Source: Candidatus Bathyarchaeota archaeon (GTDB lineage Archaea; Thermoproteota; Bathyarchaeia; 40CM-2-53-6; RBG-13-38-9). From it: a DNA stretch of 5,739 nt. The stretch spans positions 1-5,739 of the forward strand of contig DAOUZW010000084.1 of NCBI GenBank assembly GCA_030671315.1, written 5' to 3'. How positions within the stretch are numbered: the first letter of the stretch is position 1; every line of letters begins with the position of its first letter. The translations under genes were made by a program, and so were the position numbers. The notes under the pieces were generated by a model. It did no database searches. It was given only the letters and a program-made list of their open reading frames with translations, and was not told the origin of the DNA. Below are positions 1 to 5,561 of this stretch, in pieces.

Positions 1-1
1 A

Positions 2-730
2 GAAAGTCAGGGGTTGATCTTCGAACGCGATTGGACAAAATATGATGAAAATAATTCCGTATTTACATTACAACATATGACAAAGAGACAAATTGAGGAC
101 TTGAGAACCTATTGTTTAGGTAAATTTTGGACACCTGAAACCTTCTTTGACTGGCTTGCAGTTGAACAGAAAAATAATCCGGGAAAGATTTCACTATCTA
201 AATTTATAATGGATAGACTTGCACAGATAGTATTCTTAACGAACGCAGGTTTTACTCAACAAGCATCACCTGAGAAGATGGTTAATCAGTTTAAAGTCTT
301 TGTCAAAGCAATGGCAGACCCTCAAGTTGAAGAGCGCACAAGAAAATTAGGGATGCATCAAGTAATAGATTTATCAAGATTTCTCAATATACTCGGTCCA
401 CAAACCATCCAATTGACTATTAGATATAGAAATAATCCGCTAACCAGTTATATCTTAAAAACGACGAGAAAAACAGTGGAATACATTAGAATCATACCTG
501 GAAAACAGGATAAGGCAACAATTAATTTTGATATTAATCTTACTTCCGATAATTTCAATGGCAATAATGGTTCACCGTTAACAAGAATTAAAGATTCTAT
601 CCAAACTTATTTGTATAACATCTTAAAACCATTAACAGTTGGAAATATACAAAACACTAAGAACGTGATCAAGTTCACTCTCGCTGCATCCATGGAAGTC
701 ATTTCAACACTCATATCTCAAATCCGATAA
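2..730 (+). CDS. C-terminal fragment of a probable B12-binding radical SAM protein
   Basis: The reading frame is open to the left edge, so the gene is truncated at its 5' end. The first possible start is TTG at 14, but GGGG abuts it with no spaced SD, so translation probably begins outside the window. Seen: a DWxxYD motif (codons 19-24 of the fragment counting from base 2 are close to it; residues 6-11 counting from TTG), followed by a 'TLQHMTKRQIE' helix at residues 18-28. This resembles the post-barrel segment of cobalamin-dependent radical SAM enzymes, where a DWxxYD stretch is followed by a 'mt.eeL' helix. The CxxxCxxC cluster motif and B12 domain would lie upstream and are not visible. 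The remaining ~190 residues are helical, then beta-rich, with an Asn/Gly-rich loop near residues 179-185, and match nothing I recognise. Family assignment is inference from one short region; the substrate is unknown. The gene ends in TAA at 728-730. Confidence 0.5.
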   Translation, partial: ESQGLIFERDWTKYDENNSVFTLQHMTKRQIEDLRTYCLGKFWTPETFFDWLAVEQKNNPGKISLSKFIMDRLAQIVFLTNAGFTQQASPEKMVNQFKVFVKAMADPQVEERTRKLGMHQVIDLSRFLNILGPQTIQLTIRYRNNPLTSYILKTTRKTVEYIRIIPGKQDKATINFDINLTSDNFNGNNGSPLTRIKDSIQTYLYNILKPLTVGNIQNTKNVIKFTLAASMEVISTLISQIR

Positions 731-747
731 GAGAACAAATAGTTCTC
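731..747 (+). other. Perfect 6-bp inverted repeat directly after the stop codon
   Basis: GAGAAC (731-736) and GTTCTC (742-747) flank a 5-nt AAATA loop, starting at the base after the TAA of the upstream gene. It could form a small 3'-end hairpin on the transcript. No T-tract follows, so it is not a convincing terminator and may be chance. Confidence 0.35.
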
Positions 748-780
748 AGCTAATCGATTCGTGTTTCACCCATCAATTCT

Positions 781-796
781 AAAAAAATCTTAAATT
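781..796 (+). promoter_or_regulatory. Candidate archaeal BRE/TATA promoter of the ceramidase-like gene
   Basis: An A7 run (781-787, BRE-like) is followed by TCTTAAATT (788-796, TATA-like). Placing transcription start about 25 nt downstream gives roughly 817-820, leaving a short leader that contains the SD AGGTG at 826-830. The geometry fits an archaeal promoter, but the surrounding DNA is AT-rich, so chance matches are easy. Confidence 0.35.
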
Positions 797-825
797 GAAT
801 GATTAAGAAACTTGAATTAATAATA

Positions 826-830
826 AGGTG
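826..830 (+). promoter_or_regulatory. Ribosome binding site that fixes a TTG start
   Basis: AGGTG lies 6 nt upstream of TTG at 837 and matches the anti-SD end of archaeal 16S rRNA. It supports TTG as the start over later in-frame codons such as the GTG that falls inside the conserved N-terminal family motif. Confidence 0.6.
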
Positions 831-836
831 TAAAAG

Positions 837-2207
837 TTGAGTGAAGAGCAGTTGCAAGTAGGAGTGGCAAGTATTAACATTACTCCCCCGTTGGGTTTAG
901 AAATTTCAGGTTTCAGCTTCGGGAAAAGTCGTGGAATACTAGACGAGCTTTACGCTAAAATCTTACTTCTTGAAAGTAGAAATGAGTCAATTGTCATAAT
1001 CACTACGGATCTTATAGGTTTCGATTTTGATTATGTTGACCGGATTCGCGAAGGAATAAGAAATGCGATTGGAGTCAGTAAAGATCACATACTCCTCTCA
1101 GCTTCGCACACTCATTCTGGGCCGGCAACCTATTTTTTACGAAAATGGGGAGACATAGACGAAGATTATATGAATTGTTTAGAGAAAAAGTTGATTGGTG
1201 GAACAGTCTGGGCTTCTCAAAATCTTACTCAAGCTGAGATTGGTTTTGGAAGAGGAAGTATAGAAAACATAACCAATAATAGAGTAGAGCGATGGAAATA
1301 TCAAGAGGATCGATCGATTGACCCAGAAGTTGGAGTGATTAAAATTGTCAATAAGAAGGGGATTATGAGAGCACTTCTCATGAATTTCTCTTGTCATCCA
1401 ACGAGTCTACATAGTTATGGAAATCTGATATCAGCGGATTACCCAGGATTTGCACGGAGGACCATTGAGAAAGTGAAGGGCGAAGTGTGCGTAGCGTTTA
1501 CTCAAGGAGCCGGAGGGGATATTACACCTGACCCGTTTGATTATTTGTATCATGGAACTCCAGAAAATCTTAAGTTTGTTAAAAGAAATGGAACAATTTT
1601 GGGTTGTGAGACTTTAAAGATTGCTGAAAAAATTGTGACAACATCTAAAGTCGATTTATGGGCTAAAACTCGAAATGTGCAACTCCCGCTTGGTAAGCTT
1701 CCTGACAAAGAATTTTTAGAAAAAGCGCTCCAAGAAGGTAAAGATGGTCTAAAACGTGCAGTTTCTTTGAAAGATGAATTTTTACAGCCAACATCTGGAA
1801 GAGTAGCTATTATGAAAAACTTACAGCGATATAAAACTGTTAAGAATGCAGAAGCACGGATTGAATGGGCTGAATTAGCCCTTAAAGAACTTGAATCAGG
1901 AACACAGAAAAAATACATTTCAATGGAAATTCAGGTAATAGGAATAAACGATCTAGTTCTCGTCTGTATCCCCGCAGAGGTGTTTCATGAAATAGGATTG
2001 ACTATTAAAAGAAAGTCCAAATTTCAGTACACTCATATAGTGTCAATTGCCAATGGAATGGTTGGATACATCCCGACAGAAAATGCGTTTAAAATCGAGT
2101 ACCCTTATGAAACAAAGATGCGTCGAGTTTACGGTGTGTATCCATTCTCAACCGATGTTGAAAAAGTTACGATTGAGTCAGCGTTACGCCTGATAAATTC
2201 TACCTAA
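837..2207 (+). CDS. Neutral/alkaline ceramidase-family hydrolase (catalytic domain only)
   Basis: Zinc-dependent amidase fold of the neutral/alkaline non-lysosomal ceramidase N-terminal family (PF04734). Characterised members split ceramide into fatty acid and sphingosine. Seen, in order: the family opening 'VGVASINITPP' (8-18), SHTHSGP (90-96), CHPTS (186-190), QGAGGDITP (223-231), PAEVF (379-383) and GYIPT (410-414). By alignment from memory to the human and Pseudomonas enzymes, the zinc ligands are kept: a His of SHTHS, H187, E381 and Y411. The catalytic Ser of the GDxSP motif is replaced by T230. At 456 aa it lacks the C-terminal beta-sandwich domain of classic ceramidases (roughly 650-780 aa), and there is no signal peptide or membrane segment, so a cytoplasmic enzyme is expected. 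Archaea are not generally known to make ceramide, so the substrate may be another N-acyl lipid or amide. The family call is firm; the activity is not. TTG start at 837, supported by an SD. Confidence 0.85.
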   Translation: MSEEQLQVGVASINITPPLGLEISGFSFGKSRGILDELYAKILLLESRNESIVIITTDLIGFDFDYVDRIREGIRNAIGVSKDHILLSASHTHSGPATYFLRKWGDIDEDYMNCLEKKLIGGTVWASQNLTQAEIGFGRGSIENITNNRVERWKYQEDRSIDPEVGVIKIVNKKGIMRALLMNFSCHPTSLHSYGNLISADYPGFARRTIEKVKGEVCVAFTQGAGGDITPDPFDYLYHGTPENLKFVKRNGTILGCETLKIAEKIVTTSKVDLWAKTRNVQLPLGKLPDKEFLEKALQEGKDGLKRAVSLKDEFLQPTSGRVAIMKNLQRYKTVKNAEARIEWAELALKELESGTQKKYISMEIQVIGINDLVLVCIPAEVFHEIGLTIKRKSKFQYTHIVSIANGMVGYIPTENAFKIEYPYETKMRRVYGVYPFSTDVEKVTIESALRLINST

Positions 2208-2278
2208 AAAAGAAGGATATGTTCAGATACAACCATTAATTTGAGGTTATATTAGGTTTCAGTTCTTAGGTATAAATG

Positions 2279-2285
2279 AAAAAAA
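2279..2285 (-). terminator. T7 tract after the HD-domain gene
   Basis: Seven A residues on the + strand give a T7 run in the minus-strand transcript about 10 nt past its stop codon. Short T-rich tracts without hairpins are the usual archaeal intrinsic terminators. No comparable T-run serves the convergent + strand gene in the 88-bp junction; T5 runs occur only further on, inside the HD gene (near 2306 and 2324). Confidence 0.45.
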
Positions 2286-2295
2286 TGGATCTTAC

Positions 2296-3078
2296 TCATA
2301 TCTCGAATTTTTCGATGATCTTGGATTTTTCCTCTCCAGTTATCATTGCAACGACGTGGATATAATTTTCTAAACCAGAGTTTCTAATCCTATCTCTTAA
2401 CAGTTGATCGACTTGAAATATTCCCGCGGATTCAGTCATCCGTATACTAATAGTTATCGGTTTCTTAGTTCCCTCTTCGATTTTCACACTCTTAATAGAA
2501 AGAGCAGATATTGAGTGAATGTCAATTGTCCCTGCTTTGAAAGGAATCCACGCCCTACCTTGCTCCATATCAAGGGCATCAGCAACTCTGACAACACCCG
2601 CTTCTACGGTAAGAGGCTTCCTCGGAGGACCATGAGTAGCCAACGCATGGAGTACTTCTGATGATATTATAGTTGCATGTTCTTTATCATAAATCGCTTC
2701 AAGATAGCTCTCGAGAAATCCCAAAGATAATAAGATGCTATATTCCTCATGTTTTTCTCTTACAACAGCCATTCCAAGATCATGAAATATCGAAGCGAGC
2801 ACTACAATAAGTTCAGCATCCTCATTTGTCATATGATAGTTCTTGATGATGTTTGGTATAATACCTTTCTTAATCAAGATCCGGAGAATCCTGAGAGCTG
2901 AGTTTGCAACAATCTTGACATGTATGGGACCATGATCTGTGAAACCCATACGATCGATTGCCATAACATTAGCACACTTCAAATAAGTGCGCAACTTGAT
3001 ATCATTATTCATCTTCTTTACTAGGGTTCTAAGTTTATCATTTTCTGCACATGGTAACTTCAGAAAAGTATGCGACAA
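2296..3078 (-). CDS. HD-domain metal-dependent phosphohydrolase
   Basis: A soluble 260-aa HD-superfamily protein; such enzymes hydrolyse phosphoester bonds in nucleotides, cyclic nucleotides or nucleic acids. Seen: an N-terminal helical region (1-40), 'TDHGPIHV' (47-54, H53 the probable first ligand), 'FHDLGM' (98-103, the H99-D100 doublet), H110, 'ATHG' (147-150) and 'RVADALDM' (164-171, D167 the final Asp). The H...HD...D metal set is complete, so the enzyme is probably active. Residues ~180-260 form an alpha/beta C-terminal domain with 'ITISIRMTESAGIFQVDQLL' (208-227), a region I associate with archaeal HD proteins of unknown substrate. The start is TTG at 3078: an in-frame TGA lies just upstream, and GGTGA sits 3 nt before it. 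The ATG at residue 23 is the alternative. There is no partner gene next to it that reveals the substrate. Convergent with the ceramidase-like gene. Confidence 0.8.
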   Translation of the reverse strand: MSHTFLKLPCAENDKLRTLVKKMNNDIKLRTYLKCANVMAIDRMGFTDHGPIHVKIVANSALRILRILIKKGIIPNIIKNYHMTNEDAELIVVLASIFHDLGMAVVREKHEEYSILLSLGFLESYLEAIYDKEHATIISSEVLHALATHGPPRKPLTVEAGVVRVADALDMEQGRAWIPFKAGTIDIHSISALSIKSVKIEEGTKKPITISIRMTESAGIFQVDQLLRDRIRNSGLENYIHVVAMITGEEKSKIIEKFEI

Positions 3079-3081
3079 TAG

Positions 3082-3086
3082 TCACC
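3082..3086 (-). promoter_or_regulatory. Shine-Dalgarno GGTGA before the HD gene's TTG start
   Basis: On the minus strand GGTGA is followed by CTA and then TTG. It is a good match to the archaeal anti-SD, although the spacing is short, and it favours the TTG start at 3078 over the internal ATG 22 codons later. Confidence 0.45.
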
Positions 3087-3103
3087 ATCTCATCTAAATT
3101 AAG

Positions 3104-3138
3104 TAATTGGTAATACTAAATTAATTGGTGATATTAAT
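3104..3138. repeat. Two-copy imperfect tandem repeat, 18-bp period, upstream of the HD gene
   Basis: TAATTGGTAATACTAAA (3104-3120) recurs as TAATTGGTGATATTAAT (3122-3138), matching at 14 of 17 positions with starts exactly 18 bp apart. It lies 26-60 bp upstream of the HD gene's start codon, which is where an archaeal promoter and its operators would be. Confidence 0.5.
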
Positions 3139-3140
3139 TT
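3118..3140. promoter_or_regulatory. Perfect 8-bp dyad in the HD gene promoter region
   Basis: AAATTAAT (3118-3125) and ATTAATTT (3133-3140) are exact reverse complements separated by 7 bp. The dyad overlaps the second copy of the tandem repeat and, on the minus strand, includes a TATA-like ATTAATAT-rich stretch. It may be a repressor site covering the promoter; this is inference from position and symmetry in AT-rich DNA. Confidence 0.35.
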
Positions 3141-3197
3141 GTTTTACGATAATAATTGTCTATGTAAGAAATGGATCGTTAAAATTGAATAATTAGC

Positions 3198-3217
3198 ACA
3201 TTTTTTGAAAAAAATGT
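3198..3217. repeat. Perfect 9-bp palindrome with 2-nt centre (possible terminator or operator)
   Basis: ACATTTTTT (3198-3206) and AAAAAATGT (3209-3217) form exact complementary arms around GA. On the minus strand it presents T-rich arms about 95 nt past the UbiX gene's stop and 120 nt before the HD gene's start. It could serve as a backup terminator, a boundary between the two genes, or a protein-binding site. Confidence 0.35.
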
Positions 3218-3260
3218 ACGATTAACCTTCAACATTATGAACAATTTGTCTCATATTGGT

Positions 3261-3280
3261 TAAAAGAAAAAGGAGAGAAA
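3261..3280 (-). terminator. T/C-rich tract after the flavin prenyltransferase gene
   Basis: The minus strand reads TTTCTCTCCTTTTTCTTTTA here, 33-52 nt past the UbiX stop codon. Uridine-rich stretches of this type terminate archaeal transcription, so the UbiX transcript probably ends here and the HD gene is transcribed separately. Confidence 0.4.
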
Positions 3281-3312
3281 TATACAAATTAAGTTTCTGT
3301 AAAAGAAGAATG

Positions 3313-3870
3313 CTAAGTTTCAGACCATCTCTCAAACAAATTATGACTGATCCCTATAGCGTCTAAAATTTTTCCAACGATGAAGTCGACAAGATCATCA
3401 ATCTTCTTTGGTTTATGATAGAATGCAGGCATTGCAGGCAATATAATAACACCCTGCATAGCTAATTCTAATTGATTACGAAGATGTATAGCATTCAGTG
3501 GTGTTTCACGTGGTACAAGGATTAGTTTTCTGTGCTCCTTTATCGTTACGTCTGCGGCTCGTAAAATGAGGTTTTCAGAATATCCATGAGCAATACCTGC
3601 CACCGTTTTAGTGCTGCATGGAATTACAATCATCCCATCAACAAGGAAAGAACCACTTGCGAGAGGAGAGTAGAAATCATCTTCAGCATAAGTGTTGTTT
3701 GCCAATTGTTCTAATTCTTCTTTGGTTGTTTCCAACTCATGATCAATTAATTTTTCACTCGCACTACTGATAATCAGATGGACTTGAACATTTTTTTCTT
3801 TTAATACTTCAAGTAGACGTTTACAATAGATGACTCCACTTGCACCTGTCACTGCTACAATCAATCGCAT
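3313..3870 (-). CDS. ubiX: UbiX-family flavin prenyltransferase
   Basis: Joins dimethylallyl phosphate (or pyrophosphate in some members) to reduced FMN to make prenylated FMN, the cofactor of UbiD-family decarboxylases. It is a soluble Rossmann-like flavoprotein that forms dodecamers in known members. Seen over 185 aa, the usual family length: TGASG (8-12, flavin phosphate loop), 'ISSAS' (34-38), 'EDDFYSPLASGSF' (63-75), 'IPCSTKTVAGIAHGYSENLI' (83-102), 'RAADVTIKEHRKLILVPRETP' within 104-124 (R121-E122 belong to the active site) and 'PAMPAFYHKP' (145-154). All the hallmark blocks are intact. The ATG at 3870 is preceded directly by an in-frame TAA, so the start is secure although the SD is weak. 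No UbiD gene is in the window. In archaea the partner may be the anhydromevalonate phosphate decarboxylase of the modified mevalonate route or a quinone-pathway decarboxylase. Confidence 0.92.
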   Translation of the reverse strand: MRLIVAVTGASGVIYCKRLLEVLKEKNVQVHLIISSASEKLIDHELETTKEELEQLANNTYAEDDFYSPLASGSFLVDGMIVIPCSTKTVAGIAHGYSENLILRAADVTIKEHRKLILVPRETPLNAIHLRNQLELAMQGVIILPAMPAFYHKPKKIDDLVDFIVGKILDAIGISHNLFERWSET

Positions 3871-3925
3871 TTATCCACATCTCACAAAATCAATATGGGA
3901 TTACATTACTTCACTAAGAAACACT

Positions 3926-3942
3926 GGTATAAGCCTTTCACT
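3926..3942 (-). promoter_or_regulatory. Candidate BRE/TATA promoter for the UbiX gene
   Basis: Read on the minus strand, GTGAAAGGCTTATACC shows a purine/A-rich BRE-like GAAAG followed by a CTTATA box, about 60 nt before the start codon. It would give a leader of about 35 nt. It lies in the 110-bp gap after the nucleotidyltransferase gene, where I see no T-tract terminator, so read-through from that gene is also possible. Confidence 0.3.
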
Positions 3943-3980
3943 GTTACTTGTAGATATTGATCTTGTTTAAGGACTTGTTT

Positions 3981-5285
3981 TCAGGATGACAATTGGACAA
4001 CATCTTCGTAGTTGCCTAGAAATTTGTCAATATAGGTCATCCCTCTTGGAATGATCAAACCAGGATTTACCCTTGTACCGAGTAGCCGACATCCCTCCTT
4101 AACGTGACAAGAACTCCCTATTACAGAATTCCTCTCGACTAATGTTGGGTGCTCATGGGAAGATTCTATAATAACTTGTCTCCCAATTATACTATCCCTT
4201 ATGTGTGTATGGTTTCCTATTCTACACCCATCCATAATCGCCGATTTACTAACATATGAATTATCATCGAGGATGCAGAAATTATCAATATTCGAATCAG
4301 AAATAGTGGAGTAATCACCTATTCGTGTATGTCTACCAATTAAAACCGCACCCTCAAGAAAAAGACGCTTCTCATTATATTTCCGGATGATCTCATTTCG
4401 TCGCTTAATAGAATCCTGACTGAACCCCTGAACCCAAATATTCCTCCTAGGTAGGATCCGTTTCTCTGAAACCCTGATGTCTAATCTTCCATTAAGAACG
4501 TCATTCATCGCTTCTAAGTATCTTTCAGGGGTCCCCACATCATACCAAATTTTAATTGGATACCCAAATACAGGATACTCCGACTCGACGATGTATGGAA
4601 TGAAATCGTAACCAAAATCCAAGCGTTTCCTTTCCTTCATAATCCTTTTAATATCATCGCTCTGTAACACCTCTCTTATCTCTGGTGAAAAAAGGTAGAT
4701 TCCTGCACTACCAAGGTTACTTGGAGCTTCTTCTGGAGAAGGTTTTTCAATGAACGTCTTGATTCTCATTTTCTTCCCAAGGTCTGCAACGCCATACTGC
4801 CTTGTGTCCTTAACTTTCACAAGAGCAATTGACATCAAGGCATTCCTTGCCATATGCTGTCTGACAAAATCCTTAAGATCGAATTTGAAGAGATTATCTC
4901 CCTGCACAACTAGGACAAAGTCCTGAACATCATAATAGTCCATATTTAATAAGAGAGAGTGCGCGCTTCCGATGTCATCTAAATTAGGTTGATGTTTAAT
5001 GTGAATTCTAGGCTGGATCTTGTATTTAGCTGAGACACTAACCCCTTCGCCATATTGATCGAAAAGATTAGTGTAATTCGTGTAACCCACTTCCCCAAAT
5101 ATGAAGTTTCGTACTCCCCGCTTGGCTAATTCAGCGATGGAAAACTCAATTAAGGGTCGATTGAGGAATCTTATACAAGGTTTTGAAACATCATGAGTCA
5201 ATGGTCTCAATCGCTTTCCAAGACCACCAATAGGAATGAAACAACGAATATTCTTTATTTGTTCTTCAATAGAACCATTTTTCAT
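3981..5285 (-). CDS. NDP-sugar pyrophosphorylase (sugar-1-phosphate nucleotidyltransferase with beta-helix domain)
   Basis: Couples a sugar 1-phosphate to an NTP, releasing pyrophosphate, to make a nucleotide sugar for glycan or lipid head-group synthesis. It is cytoplasmic. The N-terminal nucleotidyltransferase domain (PF00483, ~14-265) shows 'PIGGLGKRLRPLT' (18-30), 'SKP' (34-36), 'GSAHS' (106-110), 'QGDN' (128-131, D130 a likely metal ligand), 'YGVADL' (164-169), 'EKP' (180-182), 'GSAGIYLF' (192-199) and 'WYDVGTPERY' (247-256). A linker (270-310, with 'NIWVQG' at 282-287) leads to a left-handed beta-helix of hexapeptide repeats (~311-415) ending 'VNPGLIIPRG'. This layout and the IPIGG-type opening match an archaeal family related to GDP-mannose and glucose-1-phosphate enzymes; the sugar and nucleotide cannot be set from sequence. 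The signature has K24 where Thr or Ser is usual, and SKP instead of PKP. ATG at 5285 follows an in-frame TAG 15 nt upstream. Confidence 0.88.
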   Translation of the reverse strand: MKNGSIEEQIKNIRCFIPIGGLGKRLRPLTHDVSKPCIRFLNRPLIEFSIAELAKRGVRNFIFGEVGYTNYTNLFDQYGEGVSVSAKYKIQPRIHIKHQPNLDDIGSAHSLLLNMDYYDVQDFVLVVQGDNLFKFDLKDFVRQHMARNALMSIALVKVKDTRQYGVADLGKKMRIKTFIEKPSPEEAPSNLGSAGIYLFSPEIREVLQSDDIKRIMKERKRLDFGYDFIPYIVESEYPVFGYPIKIWYDVGTPERYLEAMNDVLNGRLDIRVSEKRILPRRNIWVQGFSQDSIKRRNEIIRKYNEKRLFLEGAVLIGRHTRIGDYSTISDSNIDNFCILDDNSYVSKSAIMDGCRIGNHTHIRDSIIGRQVIIESSHEHPTLVERNSVIGSSCHVKEGCRLLGTRVNPGLIIPRGMTYIDKFLGNYEDVVQLSS

Positions 5286-5298
5286 AAATAGTAACCAC

Positions 5299-5313
5299 TA
5301 TAAGTATAGTATA
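5299..5313 (-). promoter_or_regulatory. TATA-like element close to the nucleotidyltransferase start
   Basis: The minus strand reads ACTATACTTATAG about 15-28 nt before the ATG, and it contains a CTATA/TATAG dyad (5298-5309). If this is the TATA box, transcription would begin at or very near the ATG, giving a leaderless mRNA. That agrees with the weak SD at this gene. Confidence 0.35.
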
Positions 5314-5381
5314 GGGATTCATTTTATCTTTTCTCCTTTCATATTCGGTTTTTTGATTCATCTGAAGTCATAGAAATCCTA

Positions 5382-5443
5382 AACTGTAGGTACATTTCAT
5401 AGGGAATGATGAACTTATCTTAGGAGAGAGTAACTGTAAGTAC
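5382..5443 (-). repeat. Direct repeats GTACYTACAGTT, 50 bp apart
   Basis: On the minus strand GTACTTACAGTT (5443-5432) recurs as GTACCTACAGTT (5393-5382). The copies match at 11 of 12 positions with starts exactly 50 bp apart. They lie between a strong TATA-like box (5450-5457) and the nucleotidyltransferase gene, and could be regulator sites or leader-RNA elements. Confidence 0.4.
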
Positions 5444-5449
5444 CTGCAT

Positions 5450-5457
5450 CTATATAA
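5450..5457 (-). promoter_or_regulatory. Upstream TATA-like box TTATATAG
   Basis: TTATATAG on the minus strand is the best TATA match in the 276-bp gap before the nucleotidyltransferase gene. Use of it would give a leader of about 140 nt carrying the GTACYTACAGTT repeats. The BRE position upstream is not clearly purine-rich. Confidence 0.3.
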
Positions 5458-5513
5458 CTGAAGAAAAAACAAAGAACTCATTGAATTTATTACACTCACA
5501 ACCTCAGCAGGTG

Positions 5514-5521
5514 AAAAAAAA
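5514..5521 (-). terminator. T8 tract after the ABC transporter gene
   Basis: The minus strand reads CTAATTTTTTTTCACC about 40 nt past the stop codon at 5562. A T8 run in this place is a typical archaeal intrinsic terminator and separates the ABC gene from the nucleotidyltransferase gene downstream. Confidence 0.5.
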
Positions 5522-5561
5522 TTAGGTAACAGATCAGAGCCTTTTCAAGAAAGTACTCAGA

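Noticed and set aside
731..836. Hairpin plus A-rich spacer as a riboswitch or terminator
   Set aside because: Only one 6-bp stem is present, with no T-run after it and no conserved riboswitch-like core. The spacer is better explained as a promoter region.
1309..1318. Palindrome ATCGATCGAT, with the 10-mer CGATCGATTG recurring near 2951
   Set aside because: Both copies sit in coding sequence and encode ordinary residues in different frames and families. A shared 10-mer is within chance.
1179..1397. 72-codon open frame on the minus strand
   Set aside because: It lies wholly inside the ceramidase-like gene, opposite strongly conserved family motifs, and its translation shows no recognisable domain.
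1550..1918. 122-codon open frame on the minus strand
   Set aside because: Antisense to the ceramidase-like gene. The product is Ser/Phe/Cys-rich, as expected for an antisense shadow, and has no family signal.
3079..3312. Hidden small gene, tRNA or ncRNA in the gap between ubiX and the HD gene
   Set aside because: The stretch is very AT-rich with no convincing start plus SD and frame, and no tRNA-like T-loop or acceptor pairing. Only repeats and terminator-like tracts are visible.
837..5285. A single novel gene system joining the ceramidase-like enzyme, HD protein, ubiX and nucleotidyltransferase
   Set aside because: The genes converge or are separated by gaps holding their own terminator and promoter candidates, and no overlap or tight spacing shows co-expression. 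The link to lipids or envelope is only thematic.
5286..5561. CRISPR-like or mobile-element structure from the repeats in this gap
   Set aside because: There are only two 12-bp copies and no further regular spacing. No terminal inverted repeats, transposase remnant or target duplication is seen.
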